Shown: in pieces, positions 54,432 to 63,638 of the stretch
Layout of the letters: each line of letters opens with the position of its first letter
Position numbering within the stretch: the stretch's first letter is position 1
Source: Acidobacteriota bacterium
GTDB lineage: Bacteria; Acidobacteriota; Blastocatellia; Pyrinomonadales; Pyrinomonadaceae
Assembly (NCBI GenBank): GCA_020199775.1
Contig: JAIVJZ010000041.1
Coordinates: 372,001 to 436,000 of the forward strand
Direction: 5' to 3'
DNA: 64,000 bases
Notes under the pieces: model-generated
Seen by the model: only the letters and a program-made list of their open reading frames with translations
Database searches by the model: none
What the model was told of the DNA's origin: nothing
Position numbers and translations under genes: made by a program

Positions 54432-56369
54432 CTATTCACGCTCGTCGCCCGCGCGCCGCAAAAAGATTTGACCGTCGCCCGTGCGCAGGTTGATCTGGCT
54501 GCCCGCGCCCGAACCGACGCGCCAACGCCTGACGCGTCGTTCGGTCGCGTCCCCTTCGCCGTCTTCGGCCACGGCCGACGCGTCGTTGATGACGCGCTCG
54601 GAATCGGTCTCGATGCGTGCGTTGGCGTTCGCGGGCAATGCGAGCGAGATCGCGCCGTCGCCCGTGCGCGCCGTGAGTTTGGTGAAGCGGCCGTCGAGCG
54701 AGATACGCCCGTCGCCCGTCTCGACGGTCGCATCGCCGTCGAAGCCCGCCACGCGGACGCGCCCGTCGCCCGTCTCCACGCGCAGCCGTCCTTTGCTCTC
54801 CGTCACGTCAACCGAGCCGTCGCCCGTGTGCAGATCGATCTCGCCTTCGATGCCGCTCAAGCGCAGACGCCCGTCGCCCGACTTGACGCTGACGTTCGCA
54901 TTGCGCGGAACCCACACGTCGAGCGCGACGGCCGCGCCCGTGCCGTAATCCTCGCGCTGCTGCGTACGGTCGAATTCGGCGATGATGTTGATGGTGTTGC
55001 CCGTCTGCTGCGCGCGCAGCCGGATGCCGCGCATGGCCTGTTCGTCGCGCGCGCGCTTGACGGCGGAGAACCGCACCGTCGCTTCGTTGGAAGGCTGGAT
55101 GTTGATCGAGCCGTCGAAAGTGTTGATGACGACACGCGGCGCGCCCGACACGTTGAAGGATTTTGCATCGCGTTCGACGAGGCGGTATGAATATTCGCCG
55201 TGCTCGCCGGTGGCGCGTTCGTGCGCGCCCATCGCCTGCTCGATCTCGCGCGCCGCGCGTTCCACTTCACGCTCGTTCTGCGCCTGATTGCGCTCCAGAT
55301 CGCGGGTCGCCCGCGCGGCCGCGCGCGCCGCGCGTTCGCCCGTCCGCACGGCCTCGCGCGTCGGCCGCGACGCGCGCTCCGTCGAGCGTTGCGCGCGTTC
55401 GACCGTGCGCTGTGCGCGATCCGTGTCGCGCATCGCGCTCTCGATCTCGCGCTCGACGCGTCTTTCGATCTCTGCCTGCGACGCCGCCGCGTGCGAGACG
55501 TGGCGCGCATCCGTAATGAGGTTCGTCACGCTCGTCGCCGCGCGCCCGTCTGCGGCGCGTTGAATCTTGATCTGCCCGCTCACGTTGTTGAGCTTGATGC
55601 GCGCGCCGCCGCTGCCGAGTTGACCCGACATGTCGTGGCCGACGTATTCGCCCCGGCGGACGGGCAGGCCGAGGTTGTTCGTGATCTGGCCGGAGAGCGT
55701 GTTGGCCTTGATCGTGCCGTTGGTGTCTGACGGGATATGCAGAATGATCCGGCCGCTGACGTTGTTGAGCGTGACGTTGCTCGCGTCGTTCAATTTGTCG
55801 AAGGTCACTTCGAGCGTGCCGCTCACGTTGGACAACTTCGCCTCGCCCGCCAGATTGCGCGCCGTAAACTGCCCGCTGATGCACGAAGCCTTGACGCCGC
55901 CCTCCACGTTTTCGATGTCGAGCCGCCCGCTGATCACTTCGATTGATTCGAGGCGCGCGCCGCGCGGCACGCTCACCGTGTAATCGACGCTCGCAGGGTT
56001 GCGCCGCTGGCTGTCGTTGCGCTCGTACTCGTACCTGAACGCCCCTTCGGGGTAGCGCGTCTCGATGTTGACGCTGTCCGCGCTCGCGTCCACGCTGATC
56101 CGCGCCTCGTCCAGACGCTCGCGCGACTGGGCGCGTTTGACGGCATCCACTCTCACCTCCGCGCGATCCCAGGCCACGATGCGCACCGCGCCGCTGATGT
56201 TATTCAGCGTTACGCGCCCGCGCGCCGACAGCGGGTAGCTCTGGTGAAACTCCTCGCGCACCGCATCGCGCCCCGCCCCGCCCCCCTCGCCTTGCGCGAA
56301 CGCCCCCGCACTCGCCAGCAACAACGCGCCCAGTGCCAACGCCGCGCGATTCAAGATTTTTCTGCTCAT
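54432..56369 (-). CDS. DUF4097 beta-repeat protein with charged helical insert
   Basis: 645 residues from the ATG at 56367-56369; signal peptide ending AGAFAQ. Two DUF4097-like beta-solenoid regions (for example VTLNNISGAVRIVAWDRAEV near the start; LRLSGIEGEIDLHTGDGS and RVAGFDGDATVETGDGRIS near the end) flank a long Arg/Glu/Ala-rich helical stretch at about residues 280-385 (RAQRTVERAQRSTERA), likely coiled coil. Repeats of the type TGDGxxxL dominate the end. Probably an envelope protein. Belongs to the ECF-sigma-headed run. Confidence 0.82.
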   Translation of the reverse strand: MSRKILNRAALALGALLLASAGAFAQGEGGGAGRDAVREEFHQSYPLSARGRVTLNNISGAVRIVAWDRAEVRVDAVKRAQSRERLDEARISVDASADSVNIETRYPEGAFRYEYERNDSQRRNPASVDYTVSVPRGARLESIEVISGRLDIENVEGGVKASCISGQFTARNLAGEAKLSNVSGTLEVTFDKLNDASNVTLNNVSGRIILHIPSDTNGTIKANTLSGQITNNLGLPVRRGEYVGHDMSGQLGSGGARIKLNNVSGQIKIQRAADGRAATSVTNLITDARHVSHAAASQAEIERRVEREIESAMRDTDRAQRTVERAQRSTERASRPTREAVRTGERAARAAARATRDLERNQAQNEREVERAAREIEQAMGAHERATGEHGEYSYRLVERDAKSFNVSGAPRVVINTFDGSINIQPSNEATVRFSAVKRARDEQAMRGIRLRAQQTGNTINIIAEFDRTQQREDYGTGAAVALDVWVPRNANVSVKSGDGRLRLSGIEGEIDLHTGDGSVDVTESKGRLRVETGDGRVRVAGFDGDATVETGDGRISLDGRFTKLTARTGDGAISLALPANANARIETDSERVINDASAVAEDGEGDATERRVRRWRVGSGAGSQINLRTGDGQIFLRRAGDERE

Positions 56370-56380
56370 CACTTTGTCCT

Positions 56381-56446
56381 CGTGAATCGTGAATCGTAAA
56401 TCGCGTTAGACGGTTTTCGTCTATATCACGATTTACGATTCACGAT
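56381..56446. repeat. Inverted array of GTGAATC units
   Basis: CGTGAATCGTGAATCGTAAA (56381-56400) and on to 56403 faces CGATTTACGATTCACGAT (56429-56446). An inner stem AGACGG/CCGTCT-like lies in the loop. Just after the stop of the gene at 56458. Confidence 0.78.
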
Positions 56447-56457
56447 CCACCGTCTGG

Positions 56458-57354
56458 TTAGCTGCGCGGCGTGAGACTGACGCGGCCGTTGACGCCGGAG
56501 ACGTTGATGGGCGCGCCGCCCAAGCCGATGCGCGCGTTGAAGTTGTTGCGGCTGATCGTGCCCTGCACGACCACGTTCGGCATGTCGGCGTTGACCGAGC
56601 CGTTGATGCCGGTGACTTTGAGATCGGCGTTGAGCGAATCCGCGAAGCGCAGGACGACCGCGCCGTTGATGCCGCTCACGCGGATGCCGCGCTCGCCGAG
56701 TTGCGCAATCGTGACGACGACCGTGCCGTTGATGCCCGACAGTTCGGAATAGCCGACGGCCTGAGCCACCTCGACCTTGCCGTTGATGCCGCTGAGCTTC
56801 ACGGGGCCGTCAACTTCGCCCACGGTTGTTTTGCCGTTGATGCCGCTCGCCGTGAAATCGATCTGGCGCGGCAGGCGCAAGGTGACTCGCTGGCGCACCT
56901 GCGGGTTGTCGCCGCGCGCATAACGACGTTCCTGCTCGTTCTCGCCGCGCACGACGAGGCTCGCGCCCGTGTGTTCGATGATCACTTTGCGGTGTTCGAG
57001 GTCGGCGCGGTTGCGCGCCGAGCGCACGATGTAGACTTCGGCCGTGTTGCCGCCCGTCGTCTCCACGTCGACCGCGCCGTTGATGCCCGCGACCCGCACG
57101 GTCGCGCCGGGCGTCAGTTGATAACTCTGGCGCACCTCGTCTTTTTCCGTAAACTCGCTGTCGTCATAATTGCGGTGGTCGCCCTTATGACCGTCTTTGT
57201 GTTTGTCCTTATCTTTGTCTTTGTCCTGCGCCGAGGCGGCGAAGCCGTCGGCGGCGTGAGCGTTCAGCGCGACGAGGCGGCTGCTGATCTGCGGCGCGGT
57301 CACGACTGCGATGAGGACGAAAAGTAGCGTCCGTATCCATCCGAATTTCTTCAT
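56458..57354 (-). CDS. DUF4097-type protein with seven GING repeats
   Basis: 298 residues. Hydrophobic N-terminus, then a Lys/Asp-rich stretch (KDKDKDKHKDGHKGDH) and a beta-solenoid in which GINGxV recurs: AGINGAV, SGINGKT, SGINGKV, SGINGTV, SGINGAV, TGINGSV, SGVNGRV. Each is probably one turn of the solenoid. The charged stretch might bind metal. Extracytoplasmic; function unknown. Confidence 0.82.
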   Translation of the reverse strand: MKKFGWIRTLLFVLIAVVTAPQISSRLVALNAHAADGFAASAQDKDKDKDKHKDGHKGDHRNYDDSEFTEKDEVRQSYQLTPGATVRVAGINGAVDVETTGGNTAEVYIVRSARNRADLEHRKVIIEHTGASLVVRGENEQERRYARGDNPQVRQRVTLRLPRQIDFTASGINGKTTVGEVDGPVKLSGINGKVEVAQAVGYSELSGINGTVVVTIAQLGERGIRVSGINGAVVLRFADSLNADLKVTGINGSVNADMPNVVVQGTISRNNFNARIGLGGAPINVSGVNGRVSLTPRS

Positions 57355-57607
57355 CTTTCTTCTCCTGTGAACTGCAAAATTAAGTCAAGTTTTTCTAATC
57401 GGTTGCGGGCACACACCTGCCCCAGGACGGAAACTCGCTGCTCCGCCAATCATGGCTCCTGCTTGTACGGGAAACTTTTTACCGGGCGCGCCCCGCTTCG
57501 TGTCGGGGCGACTCTAGGTCGAATCTTCTTCCGTCGCCGTCATCCTCGCCGCAACGACTCTCGCGTAATTCGTTAGCCTGAGCCGTGCGGCGACGCGGCG
57601 CATCCTG

Positions 57608-58597
57608 CTACTTCTGCTCCGGCTCCGTGTCGCAGTTGAGCGTCCAACTGCTGCCCGCATTCGACGCGGCGGGTAGCCCCAACTCGACCATCGGCTCGGC
57701 TATCATCGGCGCGCTCGTCCTCGCCAGCGGCGCGGCCGGGAGGGCGGGAGCGGGTTCCGGTTTGGCGTTCGTCTTCTCGCAACCGATGCTTGACATCTCA
57801 GGCAGCACGACGTTGCGCGTCTCGGCCGGACGATTAAGCACCCTGACGCGTTCGAGGCGTTCGGGACGGACGGCGGGACGGCGCACGACCCTCAGTTCCA
57901 TCCGGCGGTGCAAGTTGGCCGCCTCGGCGAGCGTCTTCAACTTCAAACGCTCAAGCTGCCCTTCCTCAACCAAGACCCGTTCGGTCTCCGCCAGGAGCTT
58001 CACGTCGTCCAATTCCTTCACGAACACCTTGGCGATCACGTCGGCGTCCTGTTTGAACTTGCGCGCCGCGAGCGGTGCGTTCTTCGCCACCTCTTCATAC
58101 CTGCGCACCCGTTCGGGCTGCGCGACAACGTGCGGCGCGGGCTGCGGTGCGGCCTGCGGCGGGGCGAAGTGCGAAGCGATCAAACTCGCCGGCAACTTGT
58201 TCAAGATCAACTCCGACTGCGCGGCATGCTCGATCTCTCGCGTCGCCGCGAGCATCACGGCGTCCGGGTTCGACGCGGCCGCCGCTTCCCCGCCGTGATT
58301 GTTCCGGGCGTCGGGCTTGGCCGTCGTGTTCGCGCCGTTGTCGGCCAGTATGGGCTGCTGCGCGGCGGGCGCGACGGGCTGCTGCTGTTGCGGCGTCGGC
58401 ATCAGGTAATAAATCTGCGGCGTCGGAAGTTTGCCGTCGCTGACGGGCTGCGCGTAGACGATGAGACCGCTCCACAAACTAGCGCGCGTGAAATTCTTCA
58501 GGGACGACTTCAGGCCGTCGAACTGGCGCGTGGCCTCCTGCGTCCCGGCCAAAACGGTGATCCCGATCAAAAATAAGATTCCAAACTTTCGTCTCAT
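57608..58597 (-). CDS. Hypothetical membrane-anchored protein
   Basis: 329 residues from the ATG at 58595-58597. N-terminal hydrophobic segment (FGILFLIGITVLAG), then low-complexity Pro/Gln/Ala regions and a charged helical part (about residues 165-240: RRYEEVAKNAPLAARKFKQD, VLVEEGQLERLKLKTLAEA), ending with a Pro/Ala stretch and two Cys. No family recognised. It lies between two DUF4097 genes. Confidence 0.65.
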   Translation of the reverse strand: MRRKFGILFLIGITVLAGTQEATRQFDGLKSSLKNFTRASLWSGLIVYAQPVSDGKLPTPQIYYLMPTPQQQQPVAPAAQQPILADNGANTTAKPDARNNHGGEAAAASNPDAVMLAATREIEHAAQSELILNKLPASLIASHFAPPQAAPQPAPHVVAQPERVRRYEEVAKNAPLAARKFKQDADVIAKVFVKELDDVKLLAETERVLVEEGQLERLKLKTLAEAANLHRRMELRVVRRPAVRPERLERVRVLNRPAETRNVVLPEMSSIGCEKTNAKPEPAPALPAAPLARTSAPMIAEPMVELGLPAASNAGSSWTLNCDTEPEQK

Positions 58598-59021
58598 CAC
58601 GCTACCTCCTCAACCTCTGCATGCGCGGCGTCGCGCTCCTCTTGATTAATTCTCGTCCCACTTTCGGGAATGTCCGGTCGCGTCCTTGTCAACACTCAAG
58701 CCGCGTCTCATGCAGGTAGACGTGACTTCCGACCGAAACGTTTCAATTCGCCGCTTTTTCAAACCATCTCACCGCTTATACTGTGAAAACACCGCCGTCG
58801 TTGATTTTGTGGCAAGAATTTTTTCGCGGGTTTCAAGTCAGCAGGTTTCAGGTTTCAAGTTTCAAGTTTCAAGTTTCAGGTTAAATCTTGACCAGTCCTT
58901 ACGAGTCGTGGTCACAGCATTAGCAAATCGAAGGCCACAATTATCAAACGCTCGAACCGGCAAAACATAAACGAAGCGGCCGGCTAAAATTTCAGTCCTG
59001 AAACCTGAAACTTGAAACCGC
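58598..59021. other. Intergenic region with an inverted TTTCAAG array
   Basis: Left arm about 58854-58881 (GGTTTCAGGTTTCAAG units), right arm 58997-59019 (CCTGAAACCTGAAACTTGAA and so on). The 115-base spacer between the arms is much longer than in the other arrays and holds no gene that I can see. Confidence 0.65.
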
Positions 59022-60056
59022 CTACGGCTGTCGCTGCAAATGCACCGTCCCGCTGAAAGACGACAGGATGAGCGTCGCGTCGCGCTGGTCGCCCTTGCCC
59101 GTGACGCCCGTGAGCCGCCCGTCGGAGAGGAGCGGGCCGCCGACCGTGGCGGCGTGGTTCGGGTTGTCGCTCGTCTTCACCGGCACCTGCCGGATGGGGA
59201 AGTCGGTGATGATCTCGCCGGAGTGATGAACTTTGGCGTTGAGTTGGAAGGCGGCGTCGGACGGCAGCGACAGGCGCACGCTGCCCGAATGGCTCTTGAG
59301 CGTATAGAGGCCGCCCTCCGCGAGCGCGCCCGTGAAATCAATCGAACTGTTCGAGCTGGAGGCTTCGACGTGCGTGTGCGCCAGCTTGGCGAGCGTGATC
59401 TCGCCGCTCACGGACTTGACGAAAAACTCGTCGCCCGCTTTGTCCGTCGCCAGCGAGCTGGCGACGATCTCGCCGCTGATGGTTTCCAGCCGCACGCGCC
59501 CGCTCGAATTTTTCACCACGATCACCCCGTTCGCGCTCCACGCCTCAATCGACTTCGTGACGCGCTGCACTTCGATGTCGCCGCTCAAAGTCTTCAACCG
59601 CACGTTCGCCACGCCCGCCACGCTGATGTCGCCCGTGTTGCCTTTGATCTGGACGGTGCTGCCGCGCGGCACGTCGAGTTCCAGATTGCCGGAGTTGCTG
59701 CACAGACCGGGGCGCGCGGGTTCGGCCTGATCTTTGGCGACGAGCACCTCGATGCGCGTCGCGGGGTTCGGGTCGGTCGTCGCGTCGGCGCGGCGCAGTT
59801 CGATGCGCGAGGCGTCGTTCGAGCGTGCGCGCACCTCGCTGCGATCCCAGCCGCGCACCACCACATCGCCCGTCTCCACACAGGCCAGAAGCGTCACCGT
59901 CGCCTCGGCCGGAAGCGTCTGCTCGGCCGTGACGGCGGGCTTACCGCTTTCCATTCCGCCCGCCTGACGCTCGCGCGGCGCGGGCGTCGCCGTCGCACAC
60001 AGGCTCGCCAGCAGGCACACGGCGACCGGCAACAGGTAATAACTATTCCGTCTCAT
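59022..60056 (-). CDS. DUF4097-type protein linked to the sigma/anti-sigma pair
   Basis: 344 residues from the ATG at 60054-60056; signal peptide ending ATATPA. Beta-solenoid with DUF4097 patterns: VVVRGWDRSEVRAR, GNTGDISVAGVANVRLKTLS, GDIEVQRVTKSIEAWSANG, SGEIVASSLATD, HSGSVRLSLPSD. It follows the anti-sigma gene in the same direction by about 80 bases, so the sigma factor likely drives or is tuned by it. Confidence 0.82.
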   Translation of the reverse strand: MRRNSYYLLPVAVCLLASLCATATPAPRERQAGGMESGKPAVTAEQTLPAEATVTLLACVETGDVVVRGWDRSEVRARSNDASRIELRRADATTDPNPATRIEVLVAKDQAEPARPGLCSNSGNLELDVPRGSTVQIKGNTGDISVAGVANVRLKTLSGDIEVQRVTKSIEAWSANGVIVVKNSSGRVRLETISGEIVASSLATDKAGDEFFVKSVSGEITLAKLAHTHVEASSSNSSIDFTGALAEGGLYTLKSHSGSVRLSLPSDAAFQLNAKVHHSGEIITDFPIRQVPVKTSDNPNHAATVGGPLLSDGRLTGVTGKGDQRDATLILSSFSGTVHLQRQP

Positions 60057-60135
60057 TCTGAAAAAAGTTCCTTTAATACCTTCAATAATTGTGCGGCGTT
60101 GAGTTACCGGGAGCGCGCCGCTTGAAATAGCCGGG

Positions 60136-61131
60136 TTAATCACGGCCGCTGGCGAGTTGCGTTTGATCGGCGACCGCGCTTAAAAGCTCGACCTTATTTT
60201 GATAGGCGGCGCGCAAAAATTCCTTCGCGTCCGTGTCCTGCGGGTTGCGCCGCGCCGCCACGCGCGACGACACGATGGCTTGATTGACGACCGCCAGATT
60301 GCGCTCGTACTCGGCGCGCAGCGTCGGCGTCATGCCCTCTGCGCCCTGCGCTTCAATGGCGGAAGTGAGCGAAGAGATGGAACTCAGATAAGTCTTTTCG
60401 TCCGCCAGCAACGGCTCGCCCGTCGTCGTCGCCACGGCGGCGGTGGTGGTCGTGTTCGCGGCGGCCATCGTGCCGGGGGCTTCCGACTCTCCGGCCGGTT
60501 CCCTGCGCGCGTTCGCAATCTGTGGGCGGGCGTTAATCCCGGCCTTCACGAAATCCGTGCGGTCGCCACCCCTTGCGGGAGCGGGAATGATGCCGCCTGC
60601 GACCGGAGTTTGAATTGTCGCCGGGTCATCCGGCGTCGCGCCGTTCTCAGTTCGCACGACGGAGGACGCGGGCGCGGGCGTCTGTTCAACCCTCGCGATC
60701 TCTCCCGGCAGGTTCGGGCTATCCGGCCTCTGCGTCAAGGCGAAGACGAGGACGAGCGCGACGGCGACGAGGAAACTGGCGAAGGCGGTCGCCTGACGCG
60801 GCGTGAAAGTCGTTAAGGAAGCGACCAGCGAATTGAAGAAAGAGCGCAGGCGCGGCGCGGTGGTCGCGGTCGGCGCGAACGGCCGTTGCGTCGCGTTTAT
60901 CTCGGCAATCGCTTCGTCGAGACGCGCGCGCAATTTTTCCGTGGGCACGCTCGCCGTAAGCGCGGGCGCGAAGGCTGTAGAGAAGAACGCGAGTTCCTGT
61001 TCGGCCGCGCGGGCGGCTTCGGCGCAAGTGGCGCACGCGGCGAGGTGCGTCGCGATGCCGTTCGACGCGTCGGGAGAGAGTTCGCCGTCCAGGTACGCTT
61101 GCAATGTTCCTTCATCGAGACAGGTGTTCAC
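60136..61131 (-). CDS. Anti-sigma factor with zinc-finger HC2 domain
   Basis: 331 residues; the GTG start overlaps the sigma stop (GTGA). The N-terminus has the anti-sigma zinc motif HLAACATC, with the preceding Cys at residue 4, then one membrane segment (about residues 114-132; SFLVAVALVLVFALTQ). The long periplasmic part is low complexity with a C-terminal helical domain (TYLSSISSLTSAIEAQGAE). It binds the ECF sigma factor in the cytosol and releases it on an envelope signal. Confidence 0.88.
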   Translation of the reverse strand: MNTCLDEGTLQAYLDGELSPDASNGIATHLAACATCAEAARAAEQELAFFSTAFAPALTASVPTEKLRARLDEAIAEINATQRPFAPTATTAPRLRSFFNSLVASLTTFTPRQATAFASFLVAVALVLVFALTQRPDSPNLPGEIARVEQTPAPASSVVRTENGATPDDPATIQTPVAGGIIPAPARGGDRTDFVKAGINARPQIANARREPAGESEAPGTMAAANTTTTAAVATTTGEPLLADEKTYLSSISSLTSAIEAQGAEGMTPTLRAEYERNLAVVNQAIVSSRVAARRNPQDTDAKEFLRAAYQNKVELLSAVADQTQLASGRD

Positions 61132-61715
61132 CGGCGTCCTCCGATCTTTCCGTACACTCTCGCAAATTCCTTTCGTCCTCGCGCCACGAGACTGCCGACG
61201 TAAGTTTCATTGATCGACAGAGTGGCAGCAATCTCGCGATAAGACAAGCCCTGTTGTTTGAGTAAAAGACAACTGCGCATCGGCTCTTCGATCTTTTCCA
61301 GCGCGCGGCGCGCTTCTTCGATTTCGGTGCGACGTTCGTAGTCGGCGTCGAGCGGCGCGGTCAACCCGTCCGCACCCGTCGTCTGCTTGGCAAACTCTTC
61401 CTCGCGCGCCACCGAGCGCGTGCGGCTGCGCATGGTGTTGTGCGAAAGGTTGATCGCCACGCGCAGCAACCACGGGCGCAAGAATTCGCCCGGCGGCTCG
61501 GCGTCGAGTTGGCGATAGAGCCGCAGGAAAACTTCCTGCGTCACGTCTTCGGCCAACCCGGCGTCGCGCAAAAGCGCGTAGGACGTATTGTAGACTGCGC
61601 GATGGTGCAACATAAATGCCTCGTCAAAGCCGAGAGCGGTCGCGTCTGTCGCCGTCTGCTGGTGGGCGGGGGTAACCACTGGATTTCTCAGAGCCTCTAA
61701 GGCCATGTCGCTCAT
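61128..61715 (-). CDS. ECF (sigma-E type) RNA polymerase sigma factor
   Basis: 195 residues from the internal ATG (MSDMALEAL). Sigma region 2: HHRAVYNTSYALLRDAGLAEDVTQEVFLRLYRQL, only partly needed: DAGLAEDVTQEVFLRLY is the core. Region 4: LLLKQQGLSYREIAATLSIN and VGSLVARGRKEFARVY. It heads a minus-strand run with its anti-sigma factor and DUF4097 genes, so it probably controls envelope functions. Confidence 0.92.
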   Translation of the reverse strand: MSDMALEALRNPVVTPAHQQTATDATALGFDEAFMLHHRAVYNTSYALLRDAGLAEDVTQEVFLRLYRQLDAEPPGEFLRPWLLRVAINLSHNTMRSRTRSVAREEEFAKQTTGADGLTAPLDADYERRTEIEEARRALEKIEEPMRSCLLLKQQGLSYREIAATLSINETYVGSLVARGRKEFARVYGKIGGRR

Positions 61716-61941
61716 CTTCGACGCTCTCATCCTGTAAACACCGCCCGCGCTTCGTTTGTGGCAAATAATTTTGCGCCCGCCGGTTGCGCCTGGACTTCAA
61801 CCCGGCGTGTTTTGTGCATCAAAACGGTTCAAATCAGGCCGGAAGCCACGCGGCGACTCGCGCTCGCGCGGCTTAATATTGTAGTCTGCACTTGTCCGGG
61901 CGACCGGATTTTACAGGCAGGGCGTCATCGTCTCAGGAATT

Positions 61942-63096
61942 TTGTACGCCCCGCCGCCGCCCCAGGTTTCGCGGAAGTGTGGACTGAAGAACTTGACGAC
62001 CAACAGCCCGACCCAAGCCATTAACCCAGCGACCGACAATCCGACGAGCGACGCGCTTTATAACAGCGCCTTCATGCGCGCGTGCCGCCGCGAACCCGTG
62101 CCCTACACGCCCGTCTGGCTGATGCGACAGGCCGGGCGTTACATGCCCGAATACCGTGAGGTGCGTGCCCGCACCACCTTTCTCGAACTCTGCAAGACGC
62201 CCGATCTCGCTTCGGAAGTGACCGTCTACGCCGCCGAACGCCTCGGCGTTGACGCCGCCATCATCTTCGCCGACATCCTGCTCATTCTCGAACCGCTCGG
62301 ACTCCATCTCGAATTCGCCAAAGGCGAAGGCCCCGTCATCCACAACCCGGTGCGGACGGCCGCCGACGTGGATCGACTGCGCGAAGTGGAAACAATCGAC
62401 AGCCTCGATTACGTGATGCAGGCGATCCGCCAGACGCGGCGCGCGCTGAAACCCAACCTCCCCCTCATCGGATTCGCGGGCGCGCCCTTCACGCTGGCCT
62501 CTTATATCATCGAAGGTGGCGCGTCGAAAAATTACGTCCACACCAAGCGGCTCATGCACGCCGACAGCGGCGCGTGGCACGCCCTGATGTCGCGCATCGC
62601 GCGCGCCCTGCCGCTCTACCTCAACGCGCAGATCGCGGCGGGCGCGCAGGCCGTCCAACTTTTCGACTCGTGGGTCGGCTGTCTCAGCCCCGAAGATTAT
62701 CGGGAATTCGTGCTGCCGCACACATTGCAAGCAATTCGCAACATTTCGCCGGGCACGCCCGTGATACACTTTGGGACGGGGACGGCCACGCTCCTCGAAC
62801 TGTTGCGCGAAGCCGGGGGCGACGTGATCGGCCTCGACTGGCGCATCCCTTTGGACGAAGGTTGGCGGCGGATCGGCTACGACCGCGCCGTCATGGGAAA
62901 CTTCGATCAAATCCTGCTGTTCACCTCTCCCGCGATCATTCGCCAACACGTCGGGCGCATCCTGCAACTGGCCGCGGGACGCCCCGGTCACATCTTCAAC
63001 CTCGGGCACGGCATCCTGCCGGAAACGCCCGTCGAGAACGTCGTCGCGCTCGTCGAAGCAGTTCACGAGATGAGCCGGAGGCGAGTTCCCCAGTAG
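61942..63096 (+). CDS. hemE: Uroporphyrinogen decarboxylase
   Basis: 384 residues if started at the TTG at 61942, which has CAGGAA five bases upstream; a later TTG (61993) is possible, while the ATG at 62074 would cut conserved sequence. Family motifs: PVWLMRQAGRYMPEYR, FADILLILEPLG (active-site Asp), GFAGAPFTLASYIIEGG, LFDSWVGCLSPEDY and FNLGHGILPETPVENV. Decarboxylates uroporphyrinogen III to coproporphyrinogen III in haem synthesis, in the cytosol. Confidence 0.95.
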   Translation: MYAPPPPQVSRKCGLKNLTTNSPTQAINPATDNPTSDALYNSAFMRACRREPVPYTPVWLMRQAGRYMPEYREVRARTTFLELCKTPDLASEVTVYAAERLGVDAAIIFADILLILEPLGLHLEFAKGEGPVIHNPVRTAADVDRLREVETIDSLDYVMQAIRQTRRALKPNLPLIGFAGAPFTLASYIIEGGASKNYVHTKRLMHADSGAWHALMSRIARALPLYLNAQIAAGAQAVQLFDSWVGCLSPEDYREFVLPHTLQAIRNISPGTPVIHFGTGTATLLELLREAGGDVIGLDWRIPLDEGWRRIGYDRAVMGNFDQILLFTSPAIIRQHVGRILQLAAGRPGHIFNLGHGILPETPVENVVALVEAVHEMSRRRVPQ

Positions 63097-63132
63097 GAAT
63101 TTGAAATTTGAGATTTGAAATTTGAGATTTCA
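63096..63132. repeat. Short direct repeat of TTTGAAATTTGAGA units
   Basis: Two and a half tandem copies of a unit of about 14 bases directly after hemE. Unlike the other arrays, no inverted partner is present. Confidence 0.6.
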
Positions 63133-63160
63133 ACTGTTCGTGTACGAAGTGCGTTAAATA

Positions 63161-63523
63161 ATGACTGAGAATTTGCTCGACAAACTTCGCTTCTGGGGAC
63201 GGCATCGCTGCCCGCGTTGCCGCATGCCCCTGCGCGCCGAAGAGTTGGCCTGCCCGGTCTGCGAACTTCAGATCGTGTTCCTCGGCGAGCGAGGCGAAGT
63301 GATGGTCGAGATGGTGGCGGTCGCAGACCCCGACGATTACGAGAGCGCGCAGGTCGAGGAGTATCACCTGACGCTCGCGCTCGAAGAAGCGGGCGACATG
63401 TACATGCCGCGCCTGCATCTCCCGACGCGCCCGCAGCGCGCCGACCTTGTCCCGCTCCCCGGCGGCACGTTCGGCATCCGCTTTCACAACCGCATCTCCC
63501 TCGAAGACATCAGTCGCGGTTAG
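63161..63523 (+). CDS. Small zinc-ribbon protein
   Basis: 120 residues. Two CxxC pairs near the N-terminus (HRCPRCRMPL and LACPVCELQI) form a probable zinc ribbon. The rest is acidic with a beta-strand part (GTFGIRFHNRISLEDI). No signal peptide. It follows hemE by 65 bases in the same direction. Function unknown. Confidence 0.72.
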   Translation: MTENLLDKLRFWGRHRCPRCRMPLRAEELACPVCELQIVFLGERGEVMVEMVAVADPDDYESAQVEEYHLTLALEEAGDMYMPRLHLPTRPQRADLVPLPGGTFGIRFHNRISLEDISRG

Positions 63524-63638
63524 AGCGCGTCCCCGTTCGTTTGCAATACCGTTGAAAAGTTACGCGAGAGTTCGACGCGCGCTCCCTCGCCCGTTTGAGC
63601 CGGACATCAACCCCTAAACCCCTGAGGATTATCCCCTG

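Noticed and set aside
61731..61941. Riboswitch or long leader before hemE
   Set aside because: No conserved riboswitch motif recognised; the region probably holds the divergent promoters of hemE and the sigma factor.
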